Assembly (NCBI GenBank): GCA_018969935.1
Contig: JAGWXJ010000017.1
Coordinates: 1-21,645 of the forward strand
Origin: Alphaproteobacteria bacterium
GTDB taxonomy: Bacteria; Pseudomonadota; Alphaproteobacteria; Micavibrionales; UBA1664
Direction: 5' to 3'
Length of the DNA: 21,645 nucleotides
The notes beneath the pieces were generated by a model. That model was given only the letters and a program-made list of their open reading frames with translations. It was not told where the DNA came from and did no database searches. Both the position numbers and the translations under genes were made by a program. Below are positions 6,601-14,202 of this stretch, piece after piece (within the stretch, counting starts at the first letter, position 1; every line of letters begins with the position of its first letter).

Positions 6601-8414
6601 TATGCGGCCTCGTCCGTTTTGATTTTCGGCTTCGGCAGATCAAGCTTGATGTGCAGATCCTTGAGCTGCTGAGCATCCACTTCGGAAGGTGCGTTCATCA
6701 GCAGGTCCTCGAAGGCGCCGTTCATGACGAAGGGATAGACTTCGCGCAGGTTCGGTTCGTTTGCGAAAATCATGACGATACGGTCGATGCCGTAAGCGCA
6801 GCCGCCGTGCGGGGGGGCGCCGTATGTCATGGCATTGAGCATGCCGCCGAATTTTTTCTCGAGCACGTCGCGGCCATAACCTGCGACGGCGAACACTTTT
6901 TCCATGATTTCCGGCTTATGGTTACGGATGGCGCCTGAGGCGAGTTCGTAGCCGTTGCACACGCAGTCATACTGGTGGGCGGAGATTGTAAGCGGGTCTT
7001 TGGTGTTGAGGGCTTCCATACCGCCTTGGGGCATGGAGAACGGGTTGTGCGCGAAATCCATCTTGCCGGTTTTCTCGTCGAGTTCGTACATCGGGAAATC
7101 GACAATCCAGCAGAACTTGAACACGCCTTTTTCGCGCGTGCCCATGTCATCACAGATTTTATCGCGCGCCTTGCCCGCGATTTTGCAGGCTGCGGATTCT
7201 TTATCACAAACAAAGAATACGGCGTCGCCATCTTCGATGCCTGCAACTTTTTTAAGTTCTTCCTGTGCGGCGGCGGGCACGAATTTGGCAATCGGGCCTT
7301 TGCCTTCAGAGCCATCAAACAGAATGTAGCCAAGGCCCGGCGCGCCCTGATCCTTTGCCCAGTCGTTGAGTTTATCAAAGAAGCTGCGCGGCTGGCCCGA
7401 AACCTTGGGCGCGCGGATAGCGCGGACAACGCCGCCTTTTTCAATGACGCCCTTGAATGCCTTGAACTCGACATCGGGGCGACTGAAGACGGATGTGACA
7501 TCGCAGATGACCAGCGGGTTACGAAGGTCGGGTTTATCGGAGCCGTATTTGAGCATGGCTTCCGCATACGGGATGCGCTGCCACGGCCACTGCGTTACGC
7601 TGTGCTGGACACCCTGCCAGTTTGAAAATTCCTGAAACAGGCCGCCGATGACGGGTTCCATGGTCGAGAACACATCGTCTTGGGTGACGAAGCTCATTTC
7701 CACATCGAGCTGGTAAAACTCGGCCAGACGGTCGGCACGGCCATCTTCATCACGGAAGCAGGGTGCTATCTGGAAGTAGCGGTCGAAACCGGACATCATG
7801 AGCAGCTGTTTGAACTGCTGCGGGGCCTGCGGCAGGGCGTAGAATTTGCCGGGGTGAACGCGGCTAGGCACCAAGAAGTCACGCGCGCCTTCAGGCGAGC
7901 TTGCCGTCAGGATTGGTGTCTGGAATTCGTTGAAGCCGCTTTCCGTCATGCGTTTGCGGATGCTTGATACAACCGCCGAGCGCAGTTTGATTTTGCGCTG
8001 CATTTTATCGCGGCGGAGATCGAGGTAGCGGTACTTAAGGCGTACGTCCTCGCCAGCGTCTTCATCAGACGAAACTTGCAAGGGCAGAACCTTGGCAGCG
8101 GATTGCAGCGTAGCCGTATCAATCACGACTTCGATACCGCCTGTGGGCAGTTTGTCGTTTTTCGTGGTTTCGGTACGGGCGACAACCTTGCCATCGACCG
8201 TAATCACGCTTTCAACGCGCCAGCTTGCGACTTCATCAAACTGTTTGTGGCCGCCGGGGAGAACCACCTGCGTGATGCCGTAAGTATCGCGGAGGTCAAT
8301 GAACAACAGGCCGCCGTGATCGCGTACGGAATGGATCCAGCCAGAGAGGCGGACAGATTCCCCAACGTTGGTAGGGCGAAGTTCATTGCATTTATGGGTA
8401 CGGTAGGCGTGCAC
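6600..8414 (-). CDS. aspS: aspartyl-tRNA synthetase, probably non-discriminating (Asp/Asn)
   Basis: A 604-residue class II synthetase that charges tRNA with aspartate in the cytoplasm. The start is GTG at 8414, giving MHAYRTHKCNELR, the usual beginning of this family. GAGGAG lies 9 nt upstream (complement of 8424-8429). The longer reading from 8459 adds an unrelated 15-residue leader. Seen in order: OB-fold anticodon domain at the N-terminus, active-site segment QAPQQFKQLLM (196-206), motif 2 FRDEDGRADR (220-229), a bacterial GAD insertion (about 310-430), and motif 3 around GCAYGIDRIVM near the C-terminus. H33 in RDHGG is the residue type associated with AspRS that also charges tRNA-Asn for GatCAB amidation; discriminating enzymes such as that of E. 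coli have Leu there. It heads an operon with the next minus-strand gene. Confidence 0.96.
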   Translation of the reverse strand: MHAYRTHKCNELRPTNVGESVRLSGWIHSVRDHGGLLFIDLRDTYGITQVVLPGGHKQFDEVASWRVESVITVDGKVVARTETTKNDKLPTGGIEVVIDTATLQSAAKVLPLQVSSDEDAGEDVRLKYRYLDLRRDKMQRKIKLRSAVVSSIRKRMTESGFNEFQTPILTASSPEGARDFLVPSRVHPGKFYALPQAPQQFKQLLMMSGFDRYFQIAPCFRDEDGRADRLAEFYQLDVEMSFVTQDDVFSTMEPVIGGLFQEFSNWQGVQHSVTQWPWQRIPYAEAMLKYGSDKPDLRNPLVICDVTSVFSRPDVEFKAFKGVIEKGGVVRAIRAPKVSGQPRSFFDKLNDWAKDQGAPGLGYILFDGSEGKGPIAKFVPAAAQEELKKVAGIEDGDAVFFVCDKESAACKIAGKARDKICDDMGTREKGVFKFCWIVDFPMYELDEKTGKMDFAHNPFSMPQGGMEALNTKDPLTISAHQYDCVCNGYELASGAIRNHKPEIMEKVFAVAGYGRDVLEKKFGGMLNAMTYGAPPHGGCAYGIDRIVMIFANEPNLREVYPFVMNGAFEDLLMNAPSEVDAQQLKDLHIKLDLPKPKIKTDEAA

Positions 8415-8566
8415 GGTATTTTTCTCCTCGAATTCTTTTCGTTGCCATGTTTCTAACAAAATGGCGCGACAGACTCTAATAATATTGTTGAGTGATTCGT
8501 TTTATATTTTTTACATAAAAACAATCAGAGCAATTGGAAGCGTCAATACCACAGGGAATTTGAAAA

Positions 8567-8953
8567 GTGCCGCGTATCGTCCGTAATAAAGACCTCGTCC
8601 AGATTTTTGCCAAAACCGTTATCGGCACTGAAGATCTCATCTTCTCCAGCCACATCAGGCCAAACGGCAAGGCGCCTAGCCTGCGCGGCCTCAAGCTGTA
8701 CGACTTTGGCGGCATTACCTATACAACCAAATATTCCATCGGGCTTGCCCCCGGCCGCCGCCACCGTCTGGCCGAGTCGGCTGCCAGCATCCGCGACACA
8801 TTCAAAATGGCGGGTATGCCAGCGCCCATGGTGCTTCCGCCCCGCTTCCTTGCGCGGTTCCTTGTGCCAGCACTGCACAGAATCAACCGTTTTGCGCGCA
8901 ACCACGGCGGGTGGCGCCATACGACGCAGCCTTCAGCGCAAAGCATCCGTTGA
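8567..8953 (+). CDS. small basic hypothetical protein (GTG start)
   Basis: A 128-residue reading frame starting at GTG 8567. An in-frame TGA at 8561 excludes any earlier start. AGGGA (8553-8557) lies 9 nt upstream. Codon use matches the neighbours better than the overlapping frames at 8607-8975 (+) or 8543-8920 (-). The protein is basic, with many arginines in its last third (RFLARF, HRINRFARNHGGWR). It has no signal peptide or cysteines, and a mildly beta-like middle (LRGLKLYDFGGITYTTKYSIGL). No family is recognised. It is divergent from aspS and lies 31 nt before ribonuclease D, so it may be co-transcribed with that gene. Confidence 0.6.
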   Translation: MPRIVRNKDLVQIFAKTVIGTEDLIFSSHIRPNGKAPSLRGLKLYDFGGITYTTKYSIGLAPGRRHRLAESAASIRDTFKMAGMPAPMVLPPRFLARFLVPALHRINRFARNHGGWRHTTQPSAQSIR

Positions 8954-8984
8954 AATCCACATAACTTCGGCATAAAAGGGCGGA

Positions 8985-10088
8985 ATGACAAAACCTGCCT
9001 TCCTTGCCCTTGATACGGAATTTATCCGCGAACGCACCTATTACCCCCAGCTTTGCCTTGTGCAGGTAGCCGCCCCGACGGGCGAAGCCATCCTGCTGGA
9101 CCCCATTACGGGCGATGATATGAGCGACCTTGAGGAAGCCCTGTTTGACCCCGACGTGGTCAAGGTTTTCCATGCGGGGCGGCAGGATATCGAGATATTC
9201 GTCAAAATGTTCGGCCGCGTGCCCGCGCCTATTTTCGATACGCAAATTGCAGCCATGGCGCTTGGGTACGGCGAATCCGTTTCCTATGCGTCACTTGTTG
9301 CCGATGTGTGCCACCACACCATCGATAAATCGCAACAATTCACGGACTGGTCGATCCGCCCGCTGACAGCCGAGCAGCTTGCCTATGGTGCGGACGATGT
9401 TTTGTACCTACGCACCGTATACGAGAATTTTTGCGAGCGTCTTGACCGCCTAGGCCGCCGCGCCTGGATTGACGAGGAGATGGCCAAGCTCTCGGACCCC
9501 AGCATCTATACCGTGGTGCCTGAGGAAGCATGGGAGCGTATCAAAATCCGTTCCGACAAGCCGCCCGTACTAAGCGTACTGCGCGGGCTTGCCGCGTGGC
9601 GCGAGCGGGAGGCACAGCGCCGCGACATACCGAAAGGCCGCATTTTCAAGGATGACACGCTGGCCGAGATTGCTATGACCCAGCCGCGCACGGCACAGGC
9701 ACTGGCACGCGTACGCGGTTTTCCTTCCGACCTTGCGGAAAAACACCTCGGCCAAAGTATTTTGAAAGTGATTGAGGAGTCGCTATCCGTACCCCGCGAG
9801 GAAATGCCGCGGATCGAGCGCTCCAAACCCTTCCCGCCCGAGTTGCAACCCGCCCTTGAGATGCTGAAGATGCTGTTGCGCATCGAGTGCTCGGAGGCTG
9901 GTATCTCGCCCCGCCTTGTAGCCGACAGTGATGATTTGCAGGCTATCGCCATCAAGGGCGACGACCCCAGCATACCGGCCATGCAGGGCTGGCGCCGCGA
10001 GGTGTTTGGCCAGAATGCGCTGTCGCTTCTTTCGGGCGGTTTGGCTCTCTCCGTGAAGAACGGGAAAATCATTAAAACTAAAAGTTAA
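8985..10088 (+). CDS. rnd: ribonuclease D (3'-5' exoribonuclease of the DEDDy family)
   Basis: A 367-residue enzyme expected to trim 3' ends of tRNA precursors and other small RNAs. Exo motif I is LALDTEF (D10, E12), motif II is HAGRQDIEIF (D68), and motif III is YGADDVLYL (Y134, D138), which fixes the DEDDy class. An HRDC domain follows at about 194-270, and a second HRDC-like helical region fills the C-terminus, as in typical Rnd of similar length. Start ATG 8985 has AAGGGCGG close upstream, and an in-frame TAA at 8973 rules out a longer product. The N-terminus is therefore about 15-20 residues shorter before DTEF than in common Rnd proteins, so the usual leading strand is missing. Confidence 0.93.
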   Translation: MTKPAFLALDTEFIRERTYYPQLCLVQVAAPTGEAILLDPITGDDMSDLEEALFDPDVVKVFHAGRQDIEIFVKMFGRVPAPIFDTQIAAMALGYGESVSYASLVADVCHHTIDKSQQFTDWSIRPLTAEQLAYGADDVLYLRTVYENFCERLDRLGRRAWIDEEMAKLSDPSIYTVVPEEAWERIKIRSDKPPVLSVLRGLAAWREREAQRRDIPKGRIFKDDTLAEIAMTQPRTAQALARVRGFPSDLAEKHLGQSILKVIEESLSVPREEMPRIERSKPFPPELQPALEMLKMLLRIECSEAGISPRLVADSDDLQAIAIKGDDPSIPAMQGWRREVFGQNALSLLSGGLALSVKNGKIIKTKS

Positions 10089-10102
10089 TTTATTAACTTT
10101 TT
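10080..10102 (+). terminator. AT-rich hairpin at the end of rnd
   Basis: AAAAGTTAA (10080-10088) pairs with TTAACTTTT (10093-10101) around a TTTA loop, and one further T follows. The rnd stop codon lies in the left arm. The stem has 9 bp but is almost all A-T, so it would be a weak terminator. Given its symmetry it could also act as a DNA-level palindrome. Confidence 0.35.
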
Positions 10103-10165
10103 GATTGAGGAAAATTTGCCGCGGGGGGATTTTTTTTATTGTAAAGGCGTTATGATTCCAGCTAG

Positions 10166-10178
10166 AAGCGTGACGCTT
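10166..10178. promoter_or_regulatory. short perfect palindrome upstream of the phosphatase-glucokinase promoter
   Basis: AAGCGT (10166-10171), a central G, then ACGCTT (10173-10178) form a perfect 6-bp dyad in the AT-rich leader, about 33 nt before the TTGACA at 10211. It could be a regulator binding site, but no regulator is identifiable and a palindrome of this size can occur by chance. Confidence 0.25.
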
Positions 10179-10210
10179 AGTTAATACAGACTGACTTTTA
10201 GTTTTATATT

Positions 10211-10242
10211 TTGACAACATACGGTTGGTTATGGTTTATATT
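10211..10242 (+). promoter_or_regulatory. candidate promoter of the phosphatase-glucokinase pair
   Basis: A perfect TTGACA lies at 10211-10216. TATATT (5 of 6 matches to the -10) lies at 10237-10242, but the 20-nt spacer is long; TTTATA at 10235-10240 gives 18 nt with a poorer match. The region is AT-rich, lies 29 nt before the start codon, and is the only good -35 in the 182-nt gap between rnd and the next gene. The rest of that gap holds a G-run followed by eight T (to about 10138) and two palindromes described separately. Confidence 0.45.
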
Positions 10243-10249
10243 CCATAAC
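10228..10249. promoter_or_regulatory. dyad flanking the -10 region (operator candidate)
   Basis: GTTATGG (10228-10234) and CCATAAC (10243-10249) are exact reverse complements separated by 8 AT-only bases that contain the likely -10 element. This geometry, with two half-sites about two helical turns in total span centred on the -10, is what a dimeric repressor site would look like. The same sequence as RNA would be a 7-bp hairpin before the AGGGG ribosome binding site. Confidence 0.4.
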
Positions 10250-10270
10250 TCAAAAAAACAGGGGTGTTTA

Positions 10271-11497
10271 ATGGCCAAAAGTGTTGCCGCTAACTTACGC
10301 GCATTGGATGAAGCGACCATGACCATTGGTGAAAACACGAATGCTTCACAGGGCCTTATTTCCCGCCCTTCCCTTCACCTCATTTTCATGGAAGCCAGCG
10401 ACAAGGGCCTTTTGACCCAGCGTAATACGCGCATTGCGGAGGCTACCCTCTCGCACATGACGGCTGCGACCCTGCCGATTGCAACCCTTGACCCCGAAAT
10501 GCAAAAGCTGGCCCAAGACAGTGCCGCCAAATGCGTGCTGCTTGATACGCTTCTGGGTGTGAGCGAAACGCGCCGCCTTGCCTTCTTCAGCGATGTCGAC
10601 AACACGCTTGGCAACTTCGAACCCGGCGTCCATAGCGGTTTCGAGCCCGACCACCATCTTTCCGCCATCCTTGCCCGCCTGTCCGATACCATCGACGGGC
10701 GTTTTTCTTTTGTGACCGGCAGGCCTGATCTTTTCCTCTCCAACGCATTCTCCAACGTCAACGGCTTCCGCGCTTCGGAATTCGGCGCCGTTGTCACGCA
10801 CTGGGATATCGATGAAGGCGCTTACCCGCTGAACGAACCCATTAACCCCGATTATACCGAGCTTGATGCCGCATTTGCGCGTGTTATGGCCGAGAACCCG
10901 ACCGTTTTCGAGGGCTGCTTTGTTGAAGAAGCCAAAGTGACGGCGCGTACCGTTGCCCTGACCGGCAAAAAAGATGCTGCCAAGCAAGCTGCCGCCATTG
11001 CGCTTTTGAAGCCGGTGGCCGAACAGTTTGTTGCCGAATACAACGCGCAGAATCCTTCGCGCTTCCCGCTTGTCGCACACGTGAACGATGCCGTTTACAA
11101 CTGTACACTTGAAGTTACGCCTGAAAACCTTGGCGACAAACTCCGTTGCATCCGTACCCTTATGGTACAGCCTGCCTTGCGTGACGTATTGCCGGTAGCC
11201 ATGGGCGATTCAGGCCCTGACGGCCCGATGCTTGATTGCGCGCGCGAACGCGGCGGTATCTCGATTTCGGTTGGCAGCAAGCTGCCATCGCTCGGTTACA
11301 ACGCAACGGCCAACCTTGCCGCGCCTGAAGACCTCCAGCTTGTGCTGGAAGCCTTTGTTTGGGCCAAGGCCAACAACTTCCCCGTTGACCGTAGCGACCG
11401 CCTTAACAAACTCCGTTACGGTACTTCCGGCCTTCCGGCCAACACAAACGCACGCCAGACACGTGCCGTGTTGCGCCCGATCCGCGCGATTGCCTAA
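10271..11497 (+). CDS. HAD-superfamily phosphatase, probably acting on a sugar phosphate
   Basis: A 408-residue protein starting at ATG 10271 with CAGGGG just upstream; the in-frame TTG at 10211 falls in the promoter and is rejected. HAD motifs are clear: motif I FSDVDNTLG (D108 nucleophile, D110), motif II FVTGRP (T149), a lysine candidate in the NLGDK segment (K290), and motif IV MGDSGPDGPML (D312, D316). The large region between motifs II and IV is a C2-type cap, as in trehalose- or sucrose-phosphate phosphatases. A roughly 100-residue N-terminal extension is unexplained. Glucokinase starts 14 nt downstream, so a sugar phosphate, possibly a glucose-containing one, is a reasonable substrate guess. 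The exact substrate cannot be told. Confidence 0.75.
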   Translation: MAKSVAANLRALDEATMTIGENTNASQGLISRPSLHLIFMEASDKGLLTQRNTRIAEATLSHMTAATLPIATLDPEMQKLAQDSAAKCVLLDTLLGVSETRRLAFFSDVDNTLGNFEPGVHSGFEPDHHLSAILARLSDTIDGRFSFVTGRPDLFLSNAFSNVNGFRASEFGAVVTHWDIDEGAYPLNEPINPDYTELDAAFARVMAENPTVFEGCFVEEAKVTARTVALTGKKDAAKQAAAIALLKPVAEQFVAEYNAQNPSRFPLVAHVNDAVYNCTLEVTPENLGDKLRCIRTLMVQPALRDVLPVAMGDSGPDGPMLDCARERGGISISVGSKLPSLGYNATANLAAPEDLQLVLEAFVWAKANNFPVDRSDRLNKLRYGTSGLPANTNARQTRAVLRPIRAIA

Positions 11498-11511
11498 GCC
11501 CCCGAGGTTTC

Positions 11512-12486
11512 ATGACCAAAGCCAAAACCGTCCTTATCGCTGATATTGGCGGAACCAATGCGCGTTTCGGCATTGTGGATCATGACGGTATGCGCAATGT
11601 GGTTTACCTGCAGTGCAGCGATTACGTCAGCATTACCGATGCTGCAAAGGCATACCTGAAGACCGCCGATGCAAAGCCCCAATACGGGATTTTCTCGATT
11701 GCCGGCCCTGTTGAGGGCGATACCATCAACTTTACCAATATCCCGTGGAGCTTCCGCGTATCGCAGGTGAAGGAAGACCTTGGTTTTGAAATCCTTGATG
11801 TCATCAACGATTTTGCAGCCGTTGCCTATTCCATCCCCGGTATAGATTCCGCCATCGTCAAAAAAGTATCAGGTGACGAGCCGCGCGCGGGAAGGCCCAT
11901 CGGTGTTATCGGCCCCGGTACCGGCCTTGGCGTTGCATCGCTTGTATGGGCGGGTGACCGCTATGTTGCCGTACCCGGCGAAGGCGGGCACGTGACTATG
12001 CCGGCCACTACGCCACGCGAGTTCGCGATTTTCGAGCAACTGCATGTGAAGTACCACCATATTTCGGCCGAGCGCGTATGCTCGGGCAAAGGGCTTGAAA
12101 ACCTTTATAACGCCATCCGCGTCCTAGACGGCAAGCTGCACGAAACAGAGGACCTTGGCCCCGCGGAAATCAGCGCGCGCGCCCTTTCGCACAGCTGCGC
12201 CATTTGCGAAGAAGCGCTGGACCACATGTTTGCGTTTCTGGGCCGGATTGCGGGCAACCTTGCCCTTACACTCAATGCCAAGGGCGGCATTTACATTGCT
12301 GGCGGTATCCCCGCCAAGCTTGGCACTTACCTCGAGCAATCCCGCTTTTTGAAGGAATTCAAAACCAAGGGCCGCATGTCGGAGCTGGTTGAACACATTC
12401 CGATATACATGGCGACACATGACACGCTGGGCCTTCTGGGCCTTGAAAACCAAGCCCGCCACCTGCTTGCGCGCGAGCCGCGCTAA
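11512..12486 (+). CDS. glk: glucokinase
   Basis: A 324-residue glucokinase of the Glk family (not ROK), which makes glucose 6-phosphate from glucose and ATP in the cytoplasm. Motifs seen: phosphate-binding LIADIGGTNARFG near the N-terminus (8-20), the substrate loop containing NDFAAVAY with catalytic D100, GPGTGLG (134-140) for nucleotide binding, and GEGGHVTM around E157. SGKGLENLY follows at 191-199, and YIAGGI marks the C-terminal phosphate-binding region. Length fits the family. Start ATG 11512 has GAGG 4 nt upstream and follows the HAD phosphatase by 14 nt, indicating one transcript. The pair suggests dephosphorylation or hydrolysis of a sugar phosphate and recapture of glucose. It converges with hdaA across a 9-nt gap that has no terminator. 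Confidence 0.93.
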   Translation: MTKAKTVLIADIGGTNARFGIVDHDGMRNVVYLQCSDYVSITDAAKAYLKTADAKPQYGIFSIAGPVEGDTINFTNIPWSFRVSQVKEDLGFEILDVINDFAAVAYSIPGIDSAIVKKVSGDEPRAGRPIGVIGPGTGLGVASLVWAGDRYVAVPGEGGHVTMPATTPREFAIFEQLHVKYHHISAERVCSGKGLENLYNAIRVLDGKLHETEDLGPAEISARALSHSCAICEEALDHMFAFLGRIAGNLALTLNAKGGIYIAGGIPAKLGTYLEQSRFLKEFKTKGRMSELVEHIPIYMATHDTLGLLGLENQARHLLAREPR

Positions 12487-12495
12487 TTTTATCTG

Positions 12496-13137
12496 CTAAA
12501 AACCGAATGCCGTTTGCGCGGGGTTGAGCACCGCGCGGGCCATGCCCGTAGTAACGGGGCGTTTTTCAACCATCGACATTTTATCGAGGCTATCGACTAC
12601 GTCGCGGGCGGCGGCGAAGCTGCGTTCCATACGGGCCACGCAATATTCGATGACGCCTGCATCGATGCGCATCTGCCTATCCGAGAAGAGTTTGACCAGA
12701 AGCATCCGCAGAAGGTCCTCATCGGGGAGGCCCAGCGCCACTTGCGGGCAGGACTTGAGGCGCGATGCCAAATCGGGGATTTCAAAGCGGCAGAGGGCCA
12801 GCGGTTTTGTGCCTGTAATCAGTAAGCTGCCCGGGGTTTGGCGGACGCGGTTGTAGAGGTGGAACAGCGCTTCTTCCTCAGGCCTGTTGCCAAGAATGGT
12901 ATCAAGGCCGTCAACCACTTGGCCCTTGGCGCCAACGGTAGCTGCCCAGATATTGGCAAGGTGGGATTTGCCGCTGCCTTCGGGGCCGTAAATGTAAAGC
13001 GCAGGGGCATTCCAGTACGGCCAGCGGTCTATCCATGCCAGCGCATCGCGGTTGCATTCGGATACCAGAAAATCCTCCCGCGCCATGGAGGCGCTGTGCG
13101 GGAAGCTCATGGGAATCTGGTGCGCGCGGGCGGACAT
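12496..13137 (-). CDS. hdaA: DnaA-related regulatory inactivator of replication initiation (HdaA)
   Basis: A 213-residue AAA+ protein resembling DnaA domain III alone; the DNA-binding domain IV is absent. This is the hallmark of Hda/HdaA, which with the loaded sliding clamp stimulates ATP hydrolysis by DnaA. Walker A is GPEGSGKSHL (51-60). The sensor I region is SLLITGTKP, the arginine-finger box is PDLASRL (R127), and the sensor II helix is MERSFAAARDVVDSLD (170-185). An N-terminal QIPMSF (7-12) fits a clamp-binding peptide, which supports the ATG at 13137. The Walker B area reads VVDGLDT, with Gly where DnaA has a second Asp. It is the last gene of the minus-strand operon, 9 nt after the permease. 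Confidence 0.87.
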   Translation of the reverse strand: MSARAHQIPMSFPHSASMAREDFLVSECNRDALAWIDRWPYWNAPALYIYGPEGSGKSHLANIWAATVGAKGQVVDGLDTILGNRPEEEALFHLYNRVRQTPGSLLITGTKPLALCRFEIPDLASRLKSCPQVALGLPDEDLLRMLLVKLFSDRQMRIDAGVIEYCVARMERSFAAARDVVDSLDKMSMVEKRPVTTGMARAVLNPAQTAFGF

Positions 13138-13146
13138 GTGGTGCCT

Positions 13147-14199
13147 TCAACCAGCCGTGTAGTAATGGCTTTTCTTGTATTCGGCGATAGCAAAACGGAC
13201 GAGTACGCCGATGACAGCGGCCACGGGTACTGCAATCAGGAGGCCTGTAAAGCCAAGCAGGCTACCACCCGCCATAAGTGCGAAGATGACCCACAGCGGA
13301 TGCAGGCCGATGTTTTCACCGACCAGTTTTGGGGTCAGGAAATTGCCTTCAATGAACTGGCCGATAGCAAAGACGAGAAGTGCCGAGAGGACCATCACGG
13401 GATCGCCGGTGGTGAACCATGCGACACCAACGGCGGCCAAAAGGCCGAAGCCAGAGCCCACATAAGGCATGATAGACAAAATGCCTGCCAGAAGGCCGAT
13501 GACAAACCCGAATTTGAGCCCGATAAGCGAGAGGCCGATACCGTAAAACAGGCCCAGCAGCATGCACACCGTAAGCTGGCCGCGGATAAAGCCTGCGAGC
13601 GTTTGATCGGCTTGGCCCATAAGTGTGTTGACGGTGGGGGCTTTGCCACGGGGCAGCAAATCATTGAAGCGGGCAACGAGCTTTGGCCAGTCCAGCATCA
13701 TGTAGAAAGCCACGATGGGCATAAGGAACAGGAAGCTGAAAAACGAGAGGATGGCTGCGCCGCCAGCGACCACGCCTGTCAGGATATTGCGGCTGGCCTT
13801 GAGGATATTGCCTGCCTGATCCTGAATGTTCTGGACCACGGCCGCCGTGTCAGTGGGGTTGCTGATACCCAGTTTTGCCGCGGTTGCCGTAGCCCACTGC
13901 TGGGATGCGTTTAACCAAGCAGGGATGTCTTGCGCGAGCTGCGCAGCCTCGCGCATCAGAACGGGTACAAGCAGGCCGATACCAAGGCCCATGACCAGCA
14001 GGAACGACGTTAAAAGCGTGAGCACGGCAGCCCAGCGCGGCCAGCCGTATTGTTGCAGTTTTTTGACGAGCGGGTTGAGCAGATAGGCAATGACCATCCC
14101 CAAAACGAAGGGCGTGAGGATGCCCTGAAACAGCCAGAGAAAGCTGCCAAGAAGTGCAACCACGACAATCCAGAAAATGGAGAGCGAGCCTAGACGCAT
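13147..14199 (-). CDS. AI-2E family transporter / PerM-type permease
   Basis: A 350-residue inner-membrane protein of the AI-2E transporter family (PF01594). Hydrophobic helices fill the N-terminus (two in residues 5-45, one near 58-85). A soluble, polar stretch at about 85-150 follows, then a helix-rich C-terminal half. Family landmarks are ILSIMPYVGSGFG and the segment EGNFLTPKLVGENIGLHPLW, followed by a glycine-rich FALMAGGSLLGFTGLL. Members are related to the TqsA quorum-signal exporter and to Na+/H+ antiporters; the true substrate here is unknown. The start lies 3 nt after the upstream DUF2066 stop (TAAGCGATG), so the two are coupled. hdaA follows 9 nt downstream. This neighbourhood is common in alphaproteobacteria. 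Confidence 0.9.
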   Translation of the reverse strand: MRLGSLSIFWIVVVALLGSFLWLFQGILTPFVLGMVIAYLLNPLVKKLQQYGWPRWAAVLTLLTSFLLVMGLGIGLLVPVLMREAAQLAQDIPAWLNASQQWATATAAKLGISNPTDTAAVVQNIQDQAGNILKASRNILTGVVAGGAAILSFFSFLFLMPIVAFYMMLDWPKLVARFNDLLPRGKAPTVNTLMGQADQTLAGFIRGQLTVCMLLGLFYGIGLSLIGLKFGFVIGLLAGILSIMPYVGSGFGLLAAVGVAWFTTGDPVMVLSALLVFAIGQFIEGNFLTPKLVGENIGLHPLWVIFALMAGGSLLGFTGLLIAVPVAAVIGVLVRFAIAEYKKSHYYTAG

Positions 14200-14202
14200 C
14201 GC

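Noticed and set aside
8460..8566. Promoters in the AT-rich gap between aspS and the 8567 gene
   Set aside because: Good -10-like sequences occur on both strands (TATATT at 8503-8508, TATAAA on the minus strand), but no -35 at normal spacing was found for either.
8543..8920. Minus-strand 125-aa frame opposite the small gene at 8567
   Set aside because: The plus-strand frame has a plausible ribosome binding site and codon use like its neighbours. The minus frame has neither and overlaps the aspS promoter region.
8607..8975. Plus-strand frame overlapping the 8567 gene, in frame with rnd and possibly its missing N-terminus
   Set aside because: It ends in TAA at 8973 and its translation (ending KASVEIHITSA) does not resemble the N-terminus of RNase D.
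10105..10140. G-run followed by eight T as an intrinsic terminator of rnd
   Set aside because: The T-run is suggestive, but no stable stem can be drawn before it; CCGCGG and the following G-run do not pair properly.
12838..13914. 358-aa plus-strand frame opposite hdaA and the permease
   Set aside because: Full of His, Gln, Asp and Lys in a pattern typical of antisense to membrane-protein codons, and it covers two clearly real minus-strand genes.
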